64,000 nt of DNA, taken from positions 1 to 64,000 of the forward strand of contig JASMLX010000001.1 in the NCBI GenBank assembly GCA_030748495.1. The letters are read 5' to 3'. Below the pieces are notes generated by a model. It was not told where the DNA came from. It saw only the letters and a list, made by a program, of their open reading frames with translations, and made no database searches. Shown piece after piece: positions 35,801 through 44,586 of this stretch (positions are counted from its first letter, which is position 1; each line of letters begins with the position of its first letter). The position numbers and the translations under genes are program-made. The stretch is from Candidatus Poribacteria bacterium. GTDB taxonomy: Bacteria; Poribacteria; WGA-4E; UBA9662.

Positions 35801-38800
35801 ACAGATGATACAGCTTTTCAACCGCCGACGGCCTTGGTAGCATTTAGTTCGCCACAAATTGCTCAGATTGAGTTTATCCAATTGCCAATTGGCATTCGAG
35901 GCAATGGTGAAGCTGAAGGAGAAATCTTTTTCCTGGCCAGGAACGAAGTCGGTAAATCGATTACCGGAGCGGAGATTTCGCTTTATCTGGATGATGGTGA
36001 AATCGTGAAGCCACCAACCCCCACAGGAGACGGTTCTTACCGGGCTATTTATCGTGCCCCCGACCGAAGTGGTATGGTGACCTTAACGGCACAAGCCGAC
36101 AGTGAAGTCCATCAATCTAAAACATCGCCTCAAATGATCAACAACCAGTTCAAGGTTTTAGCCGGTGATGTTTCACCTACCATGTCGTGGGTGACAATCT
36201 CACCCACGACGATTTTAGCCAATGCTGACGAGGTGACCAGAATTACCGTCAAATTGATGGATAAATGGGGAAATCTGATTGCGGATCAACCTGTCGAACT
36301 CTCTGTCCCCGACTATCCGCAGGAGGTGGTCATCATACAGCCAGGTCGGACTGACGGCAATGGCACTGCTATTGGTACTATCCGCTCTGCCAGGGTTTTC
36401 CGGTTAGGTCAGGATTTACCGATCGAAGTTGAAGTTAAAGCTAAAGCTATCTCTAACGTTGAAGACACGGCTTCAAATGAATCCGTGTCGGGAACAGAGG
36501 GATCGTCCGTTGCTAGTGGAGGAAATGAAATTCCGTTGATCTCCAAGGGTAATCGATTGATCGTTTTTTCATTAGTTCCACCTACTCCCAGATCTATTGT
36601 CTTAGATTTCAAAGATGCGGACGGCAACCCGATTGAATCTTTACCGGCTGATGGCATAAGTCAAGCTACACTTGAAATTAATGTTCTAGATGCGGTCGGG
36701 AATCCGGTTGCTCCTTTAGAACCGGATCTGATCTTAACCGCTTCAGCGGGGCAAATAGGACAAGCCGAAAATCCCGGGGATGGCAGCTACCGCGCTGCTT
36801 TTACCGTACCCGATCGCCCGACCAGGCCTGGTCAGCCGGGTGTGGTAATCGAGGCAAGGGTGGCGGTAGTTGACAGCGCGACCAACTGGCTGAAAGGCAT
36901 CTTTCAGTTGCCGATTGATCAAATCGACTTTGAACCGCCAACGTTCGGGGCTGAAACCGTTAATAGTAAGGAAATCCGGTTAAACTTCAATGAACCCGTG
37001 GTTGTCGATGGGGTCTATTCTGAACTGATGGCGGAGAACTGGCGAGTAGATGAAAATCCTGTTGATCGCATCACTCCCATACGGACTGGCATACTTGAGT
37101 CCAATGCCCCTGCCAATAGGTTTCAAGTGATCCTGGTGACACCGATTGTACCAGATGCAATCCCCCTGGTGTCTTACCAGTTGATGAAACCACTGCCTGA
37201 AATTAATCCAGGTAGTAATAATACCGATGTCGACAGGGTCGCGCCCTCCTTTGAGACGAAAGTTCTGAATACTGACGAGATCGAATTAATCTTTAGCCAG
37301 CCAGTAGACATGTTGACCGGAGCCGTCTTAACAGCCGAGAATTGGGCCATCGACGGTCAAGTCGCATCTGGAGTGCAACTAGGGGCTGAAGGTCTAACAC
37401 TACGCCTAAGCTTGAGTGAGTCGCTGGTCCCGGTTGCTACTCCCAACGAAGAGCCATTACTATTGGGAGAATATCAACCAACCGTTGAGTACCAACCGGC
37501 ATTAACTAAAGAAGAGGCCAAAGGGACGAGTGTGGTGCCAGACTCACCTTTAGAAACCGTGGGAGCTGTTCAAGATCTGTCTGGCAATCTATTGCCGACG
37601 ATGAGCGTAAAAGCAGCAGATAAAATCCCCCCTAGTTTTCAGGTGCAAATCACCGGTTCCAATCAGGTCTTACTTACGTTCATTGAACCAGTTCAGCATT
37701 TCGATCCTAGAGAAGGTAACGGCTGGGTGATCAGAATCGGCCCGTTTGAAGACCGACTGGCTGAGTTTATCAAAGATTTTGAACCCATTCCCCCGGAGGC
37801 AAATATAACGGATCTTGTTTCTGACGCCGCTTATCGCCGATGGATAATTAATTTTAAGCCTGAATACGACGAAAGTAGACCCTGGTTCCTACCGTTTAGC
37901 CCAGGTCGAGAACCAGATCGCGTCACGTTTCAGTACCAAGCCAAGCGGAAATCTGCCGATTCGCTGAAACCTAGTGATAGAGGTGGTAATCCACCTACCC
38001 CCGAGGAAATAGAGGCTACCTTCAAAGAGTTACCCGATATCATTCTCTTAGACAAGAAAGGAAATCAGTTGGAGACAGGTAAGCCCGTAACCGTTTCGGA
38101 AGGTCAAACCATGGACTTAGACCTGATTGTAACCAATGATCGATTACCTGGAGAAGCCTCCGTCGAAGATGGGGTCTCTTCAGTAGAAGAGACCCCGTTT
38201 TCTATTACTACTCCGCAGGACAGTAAAATAGTGAATGGTAAGTCTTTTACCGACTTAGAATCCTACAAGGACACTTTGAGCGACCAAGCAAAAATTGATT
38301 GGGTTAATGGTTTTACGGCCTCGTTGCTTCGACAAGAAAAGAAAGAAGGGGTAGAGAAAAATTTCTTGGCCCAGGCCTACACGGTTGAGTTCGGTTACAA
38401 CATTGCAAGCGCTAATATACCTCAAAAGACCTATCCGTTTATAGTTTCAGTTGAAGATCAAAGTTTCCCTAACCAACCCGCCACTAAATCTATCCAGTTC
38501 GAGGTGGATAATCAAAGCCAGGCCGAACAGGTTAAAATTTCCATCGCCAACGATAGACTGGTGTCCGATGGCATACAACAGACTCAAATTATAGTCAATG
38601 TTACTGATTCAGAAGGAAATCCGGTCAACGACGAGAAAGTTATCCTAACGACCGCCGATGGCCGTATATTTCCGACAGGTCGGCTGGATGAAGAAGGCAA
38701 TTATTCTGGGACTTATACTACCGATAAAGACCGGATTGGGGATGTCATTATTACAGCAAAAACCTCCAAAGAAGAGGTCTCCGCACAAACGCAAATTTTT

Positions 38801-41800
38801 CAGTTGCCGGAAGAGCCGAAGACCGTTCATCTCAGCATCCCAAACCCCGAGGTGCCGGCAGATGGGAAATCAACGACCAACCTGATCGTAACTGTCAGAG
38901 ACGCTAAAAATAGGCCGATTGACGAAGTGGAGATTGAGTTTGAACCGCCAAAGTATGGCCAAATTTTTAAGTACCAAGCGGATGGCTCTTCGGCCAATCA
39001 TGCAGGTCGGACAGACGAAGGTGAAAACAGTACAAAGATCGAAAATAGTAAGGGCGAAGACAGTGAGATTGAGAACTCTGACCTTCAGTCGGCGGCTACT
39101 CCTTTGGGACGGCTAACAGGAAAACATTTAGCCATTTACCAGGCACCGGCTGAATTTCTGCCGGAGAGAGAGGCGGTAAAAATTGTAGCCAAGGTCGTAC
39201 CAGTGACCGGTGGCCCCCCTTTAATCGGTGCGGCTTCTCTAACCCTCTATCAACCCAATCGGATACCAACGCTGGTCATCAAAGATGACATCGGTGAAAT
39301 ATCGGGTGATACCCTCCGTGCGCCTGTCTATGAGAACACAAATCTGAAATTGGAACTGGTTGTGACCGATGAAGACCAGGATCCGATTACCCTATACGCT
39401 GAGAATTTACCACCAGGGGCGGTTTTAAATCCTAACGGCCAGTTGGAATGGAATCTAGGGAGCCAGATTGTTAAAGCCAACGAGAGCGAGAAATCCTTTG
39501 ATGTTATCTTTCATGCAACCGATGGACGAGGGGGGAGTGTGTCTCGCCAGTTGAAGGTCACAGTTAAGCATCAAAGCGCCGCTAAGCAAATCCGCCTCTT
39601 TGCCAACCCGAATCGTTTGGTGGTTAGTGAGAATGGTAGGTCTTTATCAACAGTTCGAGCGATTCTGATCGATGAAAATGGGATTCGGCAGCCAAATGAA
39701 GCACTGAGGATTACCGCTCGATTTACGCCTGATCTCCCGACCGAACCCGGGGACACTCTAATACCATCCGTCGGCGTTTCATCGCCATCTTTGGAGACAA
39801 AGACAAATGGCGATGAAGTAGCAGTAGATCTAGAGGTGGTCGAAGAGGGGGCCGGTATTTACAAAGCGACTTTTGAAGCCGGAAACCGATCAGGTCAAGT
39901 GACCGTTCAAGCCGAAATTGACGGTACGACCAACAAATCCAAACCAATATCGATTGAGATTCTACCGGACAAGTTGAAATCATTGGTCATCAAAGGCCAA
40001 GATCCGGAAAACCCAAAACCGATTTCACTGAGAGCGGGTCAAGCCAAACTCTTCACGGTCTTTGGGCAAGATCAATATCAGAATCCATCCACTCAAACCG
40101 GTTTGCCGGTGCAAGCACCGATAAACTCCTCTTCTACCAAAGAGGATTCTACTCCCGACTCCCAATTGGTGCCTACCAAATCGATTTTCCAGTGGGAGGT
40201 AAGTGGTGGAATTGGTGAAGTGGCACCCGGACAGTCCTCTGACCAATCTGGAGGAGAGCATTACCGGTTTGTGGCACAGCGAGTTGGAGAGGGCGACATC
40301 GGATGGTTTGTACTGATTAATGGGGAAAAAATAGAACGGAAAACAGGTAAAATTACGGTCACGTCGGGGCAAATAGATAAAGTTCTAGTTACCATCGTCG
40401 AATCGCCTGAACAAATGCAATTGGTTCCGATTGGTGAAACCCGAACACTAGAGGTCACAGCTGAAGATGCTTTCAATAACCCTGTATTTTTAGATAAAGA
40501 ACAGGTCTCTCAGTGGACAGTATCAAACGATATTGGTGTTCTTGATACAGACTCCTCGCTAACCAGTCAACCACTAGCGATATTTACCCCCAGACGTATT
40601 GGTTCTGGACGAGTTTCAGTCACTATCGGTGAACTAAAGGGAGTCTCTAAGTTAATTTCAGTTGTTACTGGACCTCTACAAAGCATCCAGATTCAAGCTG
40701 TAGATCCTGCACGACAGAAACAGGATCCAATTGAATTAACAACTGGCGATCAGATCAAATTCGCTATTCGTGGTTATGATGAAGCTGGCACTCAACTGCC
40801 CGTCCCTAAGGCCGCAACCGAGTGGCAAATCGTTGGCCAAGCTGATGATAATACATCGACACAGATAATCGGTCAGGGAAATTACGACAGTGGAATCTAC
40901 ACCTTTGAGGCCACCACCGTTGGCCAAGGCCATGTTAAACTGATTTTTATGCCACCAAGTGATGCCTCTTCTAAAGAAAAGGTGCTCTTGAATGGCGTTA
41001 TTGAGACTCAGTCAGCGAAAATGGCGGTTTCGGCTGGACCGGTCCACGCCTTGAGAATAGATCCTAAAAATACGACAGCAATAGCGGGCGAAACGATCAA
41101 ATTCACCATTATTCCTCAGGATGCCTATGACAACCCGGTTTCGTTAGAAAAGCCTGAAACCTCTAAATCAACGGCAGATGCCGCCGAGAGCCAAGCTCGT
41201 CCCAAGCAAAAGGCCGAAATTCGACTGCAATTGGTAACGCCAACCGGCGAGCAGGATCTTCAACCGATTGGCAAGATTCTGGAAGACTATCAATTGAAAG
41301 TCGAGAAAACCGGAATTGGTCAGGTCAAAGCCACACTGATTCAACCTGAGTTGGAGGAACTACCTTCTCACAAACAACCACCCCGGATCGAAACCTATGC
41401 ACAGATTACGGTTGAGGCGGGGCCGATTATCAAAATAGAAGTCCGTCCTAAATCAGAACAGGCCGTTGAGGTCGGTAAATCGATTCGATTTCGGGCTGTT
41501 GGGTTTGATGAACTTGAAAACCCAATTCAACTAAATACAGGCTTGGTCTGGAAATTAGACGGACAAATCGGAGATATGGATACTGCAGTAGTAGGTAAGT
41601 TAGATGTCAAGAGATCAGGCCAAGCCAAAGTTGAAGTCACCTACACCCCACCGGATACAGATAAACAGTTTGAGGCCGTATCAGGTGAAATTTATAGTGG
41701 ACCGGCAATTGCGATTCACTTCACTAAAACCCAGCGACCTAAAACGGTTGGTGGTGCAGGGAAAGGAATGCAATTGGTACTACCAGTTTCAGCAGCAAAT

Positions 41801-44575
41801 GTGCCTCTACCTTTCGTTCTGTTGAGCGGAGCGCTAACCTTGGACTATCCTGCTGATCTTCTCCAGTTTGAAAAAACGAAAGTCGTTGGTGGTTACACCG
41901 TCAAAACTACTTTGGTCAGACCTGGTGTCTTGACGATAACGTTCGAGTTGAAACTTTCTCCGGCCACTCGTCAGCCTGGAGCCCCTGTCTATTTTTCAGA
42001 TCTGATTTTTACGGCTTTGCCGGAAGCTGTAATCGGTGCTAAGGCTCCAATTGAGGTGTCATCACTTCAATTGGAAGGGAGTAAAGGGTTAATCCCCTCT
42101 ACAGCCCCGAAGTTAGACTTCCATATCCTCCCGGATGTAATAGTCGAAATAGTAGAGATGTTGCAGGCAACGTCTCCGGTTGGCGCGATCGAGGGAACAC
42201 CGGCTCCCAATGCGGAAGTCAACGATCTCATTGCCTCTACTAAACCAAACGAGACTATGACTTTTGACCTTGGAGTTAAGTTGCCGGATTTAGTACAACT
42301 TAAACTGACAAAAGGCCAGATTAACTTCAAACAGACACCTGAAATCGCCAGCTTTGAGCTTTTAATCCCAACTTTACCATCAACCGATCCGGTGCCAACT
42401 GAAGTTGAAGCCCCTGCCCTAGAACCAGAGGCTAAACCAGAAAAAGAGATCGAGGAACCAGTGGAAGGGCCTCCCCCCATCAGACTAAAACCAATCTCAA
42501 AAGGACAAGCCGTTGCTATCGACAACTGGCAGGCGGCTTTTGGTGAAGTAACCAAGTTTACGACTGTTGCTCAACTCAAAGTCACGATCAGTGCTGGTGC
42601 ACCGGCCAAAACATTTTCCCTTCCTATCACTGCGACTTTTGAGACCAGTGAAAAAGATTTCTTTGGCATTTCAATTCCAAAGTCACAACTTCTTGTTCTA
42701 GATAACCGACCACCAGAAGGAAAAATTTTGGTTGACGGTGGCAAGACACATACCAATAAGTTGGAGGTGGAACTGACTCTCGATATTAAGGATCTAGACG
42801 GGGAAGTAACCCGGATGTGGATCCAAAATACTGACGATTTCACCGATCCCAACCAGGATCCTGATACCGTAGACGCTCAGCCTAAAACCGATGAGGCTAA
42901 AGAACGTACCGACGAGCAAGATGAAGTGTCTATAACCTGGGAACCTTTTAGCCGAACAAAGGATTGGAAATTATCTGGAGGTGAAGGTATAAAGAAGATC
43001 TATGGCCAGTTTGAGGACCGCTTGGGTAACGTCACTGATCCAGCCTTGGTTGGAACGATTACTTACGATGTGACAAAGCCCACGGCCGCAATAAAACTGA
43101 TCGACAAAGACCTTAAAAATCCAACGGTCAAGGTCGAAATGTTACCCACAGATAAACTATCGAACATGTTAGCTCAGGGAGAAGTGCGTCTGAGTAATAC
43201 CGAATTCAAAGCCGATAGCAAAGATGAGGAACTCAAGTGGGTGCCTGTGCAAAAAACGATACAATGGGAACTGTCGGCTGGTAGTGGAATGAAAACTGTG
43301 TACGCTCAGTTTCGAGACCCGTCCGGCAATTTATCCGGGCTTATTTCGGCCGAGATGGAGGTCGACATGACACCACCTGAAATTTTTCAGGTTACTCCTG
43401 CCGATGGCCAAGAGTACGTGCCGATCAATGCACCAGTCATCATTACTTTCGATGAAAATATCGACAGTCAAGGGCTGACCACGGCGGATTTCGAAGTCGT
43501 TTCTGATCTAGAGAGCCAGCTCCAGACTCAACCTAACCCCAACTTAACTGAGGAATCGGGAGATGACCAACATCAGATCATTTATCAGGGGTATCTGACT
43601 TCAGAGGGGGCAACCATCCGGTTTGTGCCGAAGACGATCTTTGGCAACCTGGCACGGATTTCAGTTTTCTTTGAGGCTACGGTGGTAGATAAATATGAGA
43701 ATCCGACCGTTCATGAAAAAAGCTGGTCTTTCTCAACCGGAGTGGGCGTTTGGCCTGGCGATACTAACGACGATGGCATTGTGGATGTTTTGGATATTAT
43801 TCCACTCGGACGTTATTGGCAGCAAAAGACAATTTCCCGTCAGGCGCAATCAGCCGTATGGTTAGCTCACCCTGCGCAACCGGCCGCCCCCATAGAAGCA
43901 ACATTTGCGGATGCCAATGGCGACGGTTTTGTTTCTGCGGACGATATTGTCCCCATCGCCCAAAACTGGAATCAGACTCACGTGGTTCCCAAATCCACGG
44001 AAAAAGATAAATCCAGTTCATTGGCTCCAGTCTTGCCAGCCCCTCTTCAACATCAAGGCTCAGACCGCTGGGAATTTTCAAAACAACTCGAAATTTACCA
44101 GCAGTTATTGTCCCGTTTGGCGCGGATGAATACTCTCCCTTCAGATTCACAAGAAAATGAGGAGGTCCCAGCATCTGCACTTCCCGGGGCGGTCCAACTA
44201 CGTCTGTTCTTACAGGGACAAATCCAGTGGTTAAAACAGCAGTTAATTCCGAAGGAGACAAATCTGCTGCCAAACTATCCCAATCCGTTTAACCCTGAAA
44301 CTTGGATACCATTTCAATTAGCTACCGCTGGAACGGTTGTGTTAACGATCTATGATAGCCACGGTCGGGAGGTTCGTCGGATCGATTTAGGGCATCAATC
44401 ATCTGGTTTCTATCTCAGCAAGTCGCGTGCTATTCATTGGGATGGAACTAATCAGACTGGTGAATCGGTCGCCAGTGGCATCTACTTTTACCAACTATAC
44501 GTTTCATCGCCTGGAGATCTTACCGTTACCGCCACCGAGTTTTCTAGATCCCAGAAATTGGTCCTGCTCAAGTAA
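29810..44575 (+). CDS. Giant secreted LVIVD/Ig-like/cohesin-like/dockerin protein (4921 aa)
   Basis: Start ATG 29810 is chosen because a promoter lies at 29729-29757 and the first 45 residues form a signal peptide (FLILTVFWLIVTPEF). Residues about 60-685 carry at least seven LVIVD propeller repeats (LDIDDPVQP, VDLSQPDKP, IDVKDPVEP, LDVTDPYQP, IDLADPEQP). Next come an IPT/TIG domain (690-765), a Hydin-like domain, a second IPT/TIG (1040-1135) and many invasin/Big-type Ig domains (PADGxS...V.DxxGNPV; about 1240-3960), including three PPxF...V.F.EPV repeats near 2375-2640. A cohesin-like domain follows (3964-4111; GALTLDYPADLLQFEKTKVV), then two FxDxxGN repeats, a Big_5 domain, a dockerin (4645-4728; DTNDDGIVDVLDI and DANGDGFVSADDI) and a FlgD/sorting-type tail (LPNYPNPFNPETWIPFQLA). 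A surface or matrix protein is likely. Function is inferred from architecture only. Confidence 0.85.
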   Translation: MNHTKQLGFLLTYWLKVTGQSCFLILTVFWLIVTPEFVSTWSQSLELVTGTSGLAQAVATEGNFVYLGAGAQLSVLDIDDPVQPIWKGALSLPDTIRKIVTQKSGPKTYAYLTLGPAGFRVVDLSQPDKPISLSSLAQFGVLEDIFFEEGQAYVADLQGGWHIIDVKDPVEPILQSSSLSSLAVTGLHVHRKKSYIVTQSNGAVNNSGLYIYDLSLKTNPERLQVDLNDTLTPDTVLDGSARRIVVRKFENQTLAFITLGANGVQVLDVTDPTQITEVDRIGIPDAWDLELGDKDNELYISNQYLGLYIFEDATNTGTALNQAWVDFIPGPTFAFTVSSTSKQLSLYTVDGLTQLTILERDLKLPISWKVVGNGRTLGTVEDVTIFSLAGQQIIATANGLNGVALFNIDSSIIKAGDLKESKDKITYLDNNTPVSRLQFVPETGLLYIFDDGLTIVDPAQNSKVLSQISFSSRPRGLAYVPSTTPTGIQSFTYIAGDGIEVYDLSNSSSPQLIKSIPIQNVEDLFLFRIDNRPMLCLACGKDGIRILDVTDPYQPTTVTVLPTVASGFSRRVIVEGQLGFIADGYSGMRIIDLADPEQPMEITRLKTSSSVQDLVIDGEIVFIADANHGIQMVNISDLGHPQIIDNYDTAGSVLALTQPISSSQILVADAGNGLQVLSVNLPLNVRSPVLTSITPREVLAQEQVTIQGHHFDTEATVEFGQVTANSDSIEWISASEIRVAVPTGVVEGWVDLTVTNSDQLKAIFPSRVKIVGKQARISIVSPTNPDLELEKIEFNTIPLGADRPPIVPIQIKNKGAAKLKIHSIDFPSRKFSSQPVPPFIVDIEETESVTISFQPTSILKLEDQITINWTTDGQDTLEVRVLPVSLTVTGKTESFTVLGIGRHITDIGGEIVETAYVERNHTIQIQKTGYSPIVSPVRSITSGSAYTYIASIDPNPETGYAPIEIGDTIEVAVNYRDPTIPPTPDTVAEDSVLIPVLKYSVDGGEDVDGDIKASVSVKESHLARREIRVDFKIPFPKPKITDISRIDPNNPNLNDPSGGGGTPIRLHGINFRPGLTVKIQTGDVKTLLTPATQVELISGTEMQVITPIGMPGADRSVVVVNIDGQESDIASLQTYTYNQVERIAILNPDAPIQTLLDTPVLAESTPLAVPIDTSRELKAIGFEKNGDRIELQDPVWEIIGNSRYGGITTSGGLTTGKEKGDFKVRVTYGPKLSVTQPVTVTAGIPAKIEFLVADPEKLTTSTKEQPTSTTIKVRVIDKLGNPVIDLRPAGEDIDTTSLEKTLQFSAKYTEDLVGDNLNRPVGEFVNFVSNGDGTYQITYITPSDLKVSRGVSIVAKAFNYQLQAVKLSLYLPAKVLVIRPKQTVILDLSTVENLEIPNIIDFRQRVQAAKHLPDLNKILKGEGLATKHPLLVVTEDRAGNFLEAVPVNRSADGERYEVAEPEIEQLEATSLLRPAPTRPGPESSSVEFPVFITGFPVYKDPEHDVERDLVPAVIQERLSRLEANGQASKKFIIQGVDDKGNFVTHKKLILSSGYTYLQIGQEDLQISTTVGQLVDGQQADNGYQFTYLASTTQQRKVRLEGRAINVAGSLDLLLVSGETTTIDFRFPTSPESSPQLPADGQSKIAFNLRMMDRYGNPIILGNNPISSSPQIEFVLKVGSGATSTANGTEEKFFLPADLDIDADRLTSLGRIQNFVDLKNGSYTAEYVSGTKIGPITLQVKSGNAVTETQINILLGESARIELLNLQTPDQVRGKLSAPQDPSSPTNPSSATFFPAGNLPIADGNPIDLFLAVTDAQGNSVGQLTLAVNADRGQAGETVREIPVQEIAPNWSNEAKTSKIKSLYQVEYDPPISTDPVKITVRANHSSSSVVRDFDLPVLPNQPSSAESTITLGDQGHVPPADGIESVTAIVTIRDKNQNLIPDQAVRLVVEQKPPAAIPVVTPDSETTGANGTATFRLKLKYAEIQKDDVLKVQAELTTDDTAFQPPTALVAFSSPQIAQIEFIQLPIGIRGNGEAEGEIFFLARNEVGKSITGAEISLYLDDGEIVKPPTPTGDGSYRAIYRAPDRSGMVTLTAQADSEVHQSKTSPQMINNQFKVLAGDVSPTMSWVTISPTTILANADEVTRITVKLMDKWGNLIADQPVELSVPDYPQEVVIIQPGRTDGNGTAIGTIRSARVFRLGQDLPIEVEVKAKAISNVEDTASNESVSGTEGSSVASGGNEIPLISKGNRLIVFSLVPPTPRSIVLDFKDADGNPIESLPADGISQATLEINVLDAVGNPVAPLEPDLILTASAGQIGQAENPGDGSYRAAFTVPDRPTRPGQPGVVIEARVAVVDSATNWLKGIFQLPIDQIDFEPPTFGAETVNSKEIRLNFNEPVVVDGVYSELMAENWRVDENPVDRITPIRTGILESNAPANRFQVILVTPIVPDAIPLVSYQLMKPLPEINPGSNNTDVDRVAPSFETKVLNTDEIELIFSQPVDMLTGAVLTAENWAIDGQVASGVQLGAEGLTLRLSLSESLVPVATPNEEPLLLGEYQPTVEYQPALTKEEAKGTSVVPDSPLETVGAVQDLSGNLLPTMSVKAADKIPPSFQVQITGSNQVLLTFIEPVQHFDPREGNGWVIRIGPFEDRLAEFIKDFEPIPPEANITDLVSDAAYRRWIINFKPEYDESRPWFLPFSPGREPDRVTFQYQAKRKSADSLKPSDRGGNPPTPEEIEATFKELPDIILLDKKGNQLETGKPVTVSEGQTMDLDLIVTNDRLPGEASVEDGVSSVEETPFSITTPQDSKIVNGKSFTDLESYKDTLSDQAKIDWVNGFTASLLRQEKKEGVEKNFLAQAYTVEFGYNIASANIPQKTYPFIVSVEDQSFPNQPATKSIQFEVDNQSQAEQVKISIANDRLVSDGIQQTQIIVNVTDSEGNPVNDEKVILTTADGRIFPTGRLDEEGNYSGTYTTDKDRIGDVIITAKTSKEEVSAQTQIFQLPEEPKTVHLSIPNPEVPADGKSTTNLIVTVRDAKNRPIDEVEIEFEPPKYGQIFKYQADGSSANHAGRTDEGENSTKIENSKGEDSEIENSDLQSAATPLGRLTGKHLAIYQAPAEFLPEREAVKIVAKVVPVTGGPPLIGAASLTLYQPNRIPTLVIKDDIGEISGDTLRAPVYENTNLKLELVVTDEDQDPITLYAENLPPGAVLNPNGQLEWNLGSQIVKANESEKSFDVIFHATDGRGGSVSRQLKVTVKHQSAAKQIRLFANPNRLVVSENGRSLSTVRAILIDENGIRQPNEALRITARFTPDLPTEPGDTLIPSVGVSSPSLETKTNGDEVAVDLEVVEEGAGIYKATFEAGNRSGQVTVQAEIDGTTNKSKPISIEILPDKLKSLVIKGQDPENPKPISLRAGQAKLFTVFGQDQYQNPSTQTGLPVQAPINSSSTKEDSTPDSQLVPTKSIFQWEVSGGIGEVAPGQSSDQSGGEHYRFVAQRVGEGDIGWFVLINGEKIERKTGKITVTSGQIDKVLVTIVESPEQMQLVPIGETRTLEVTAEDAFNNPVFLDKEQVSQWTVSNDIGVLDTDSSLTSQPLAIFTPRRIGSGRVSVTIGELKGVSKLISVVTGPLQSIQIQAVDPARQKQDPIELTTGDQIKFAIRGYDEAGTQLPVPKAATEWQIVGQADDNTSTQIIGQGNYDSGIYTFEATTVGQGHVKLIFMPPSDASSKEKVLLNGVIETQSAKMAVSAGPVHALRIDPKNTTAIAGETIKFTIIPQDAYDNPVSLEKPETSKSTADAAESQARPKQKAEIRLQLVTPTGEQDLQPIGKILEDYQLKVEKTGIGQVKATLIQPELEELPSHKQPPRIETYAQITVEAGPIIKIEVRPKSEQAVEVGKSIRFRAVGFDELENPIQLNTGLVWKLDGQIGDMDTAVVGKLDVKRSGQAKVEVTYTPPDTDKQFEAVSGEIYSGPAIAIHFTKTQRPKTVGGAGKGMQLVLPVSAANVPLPFVLLSGALTLDYPADLLQFEKTKVVGGYTVKTTLVRPGVLTITFELKLSPATRQPGAPVYFSDLIFTALPEAVIGAKAPIEVSSLQLEGSKGLIPSTAPKLDFHILPDVIVEIVEMLQATSPVGAIEGTPAPNAEVNDLIASTKPNETMTFDLGVKLPDLVQLKLTKGQINFKQTPEIASFELLIPTLPSTDPVPTEVEAPALEPEAKPEKEIEEPVEGPPPIRLKPISKGQAVAIDNWQAAFGEVTKFTTVAQLKVTISAGAPAKTFSLPITATFETSEKDFFGISIPKSQLLVLDNRPPEGKILVDGGKTHTNKLEVELTLDIKDLDGEVTRMWIQNTDDFTDPNQDPDTVDAQPKTDEAKERTDEQDEVSITWEPFSRTKDWKLSGGEGIKKIYGQFEDRLGNVTDPALVGTITYDVTKPTAAIKLIDKDLKNPTVKVEMLPTDKLSNMLAQGEVRLSNTEFKADSKDEELKWVPVQKTIQWELSAGSGMKTVYAQFRDPSGNLSGLISAEMEVDMTPPEIFQVTPADGQEYVPINAPVIITFDENIDSQGLTTADFEVVSDLESQLQTQPNPNLTEESGDDQHQIIYQGYLTSEGATIRFVPKTIFGNLARISVFFEATVVDKYENPTVHEKSWSFSTGVGVWPGDTNDDGIVDVLDIIPLGRYWQQKTISRQAQSAVWLAHPAQPAAPIEATFADANGDGFVSADDIVPIAQNWNQTHVVPKSTEKDKSSSLAPVLPAPLQHQGSDRWEFSKQLEIYQQLLSRLARMNTLPSDSQENEEVPASALPGAVQLRLFLQGQIQWLKQQLIPKETNLLPNYPNPFNPETWIPFQLATAGTVVLTIYDSHGREVRRIDLGHQSSGFYLSKSRAIHWDGTNQTGESVASGIYFYQLYVSSPGDLTVTATEFSRSQKLVLLK

Positions 44576-44586
44576 AGTTAGCAGGG

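Noticed and set aside
42067-42555. 162-codon antisense open frame inside the giant gene
   Set aside because: It is a low-complexity shadow (Ser/Gly/Ala-rich) opposite a well-supported frame with clear domains, without a Shine-Dalgarno or a recognisable family. The same applies to 43797-44273, 31936-32262 and 40025-40372.
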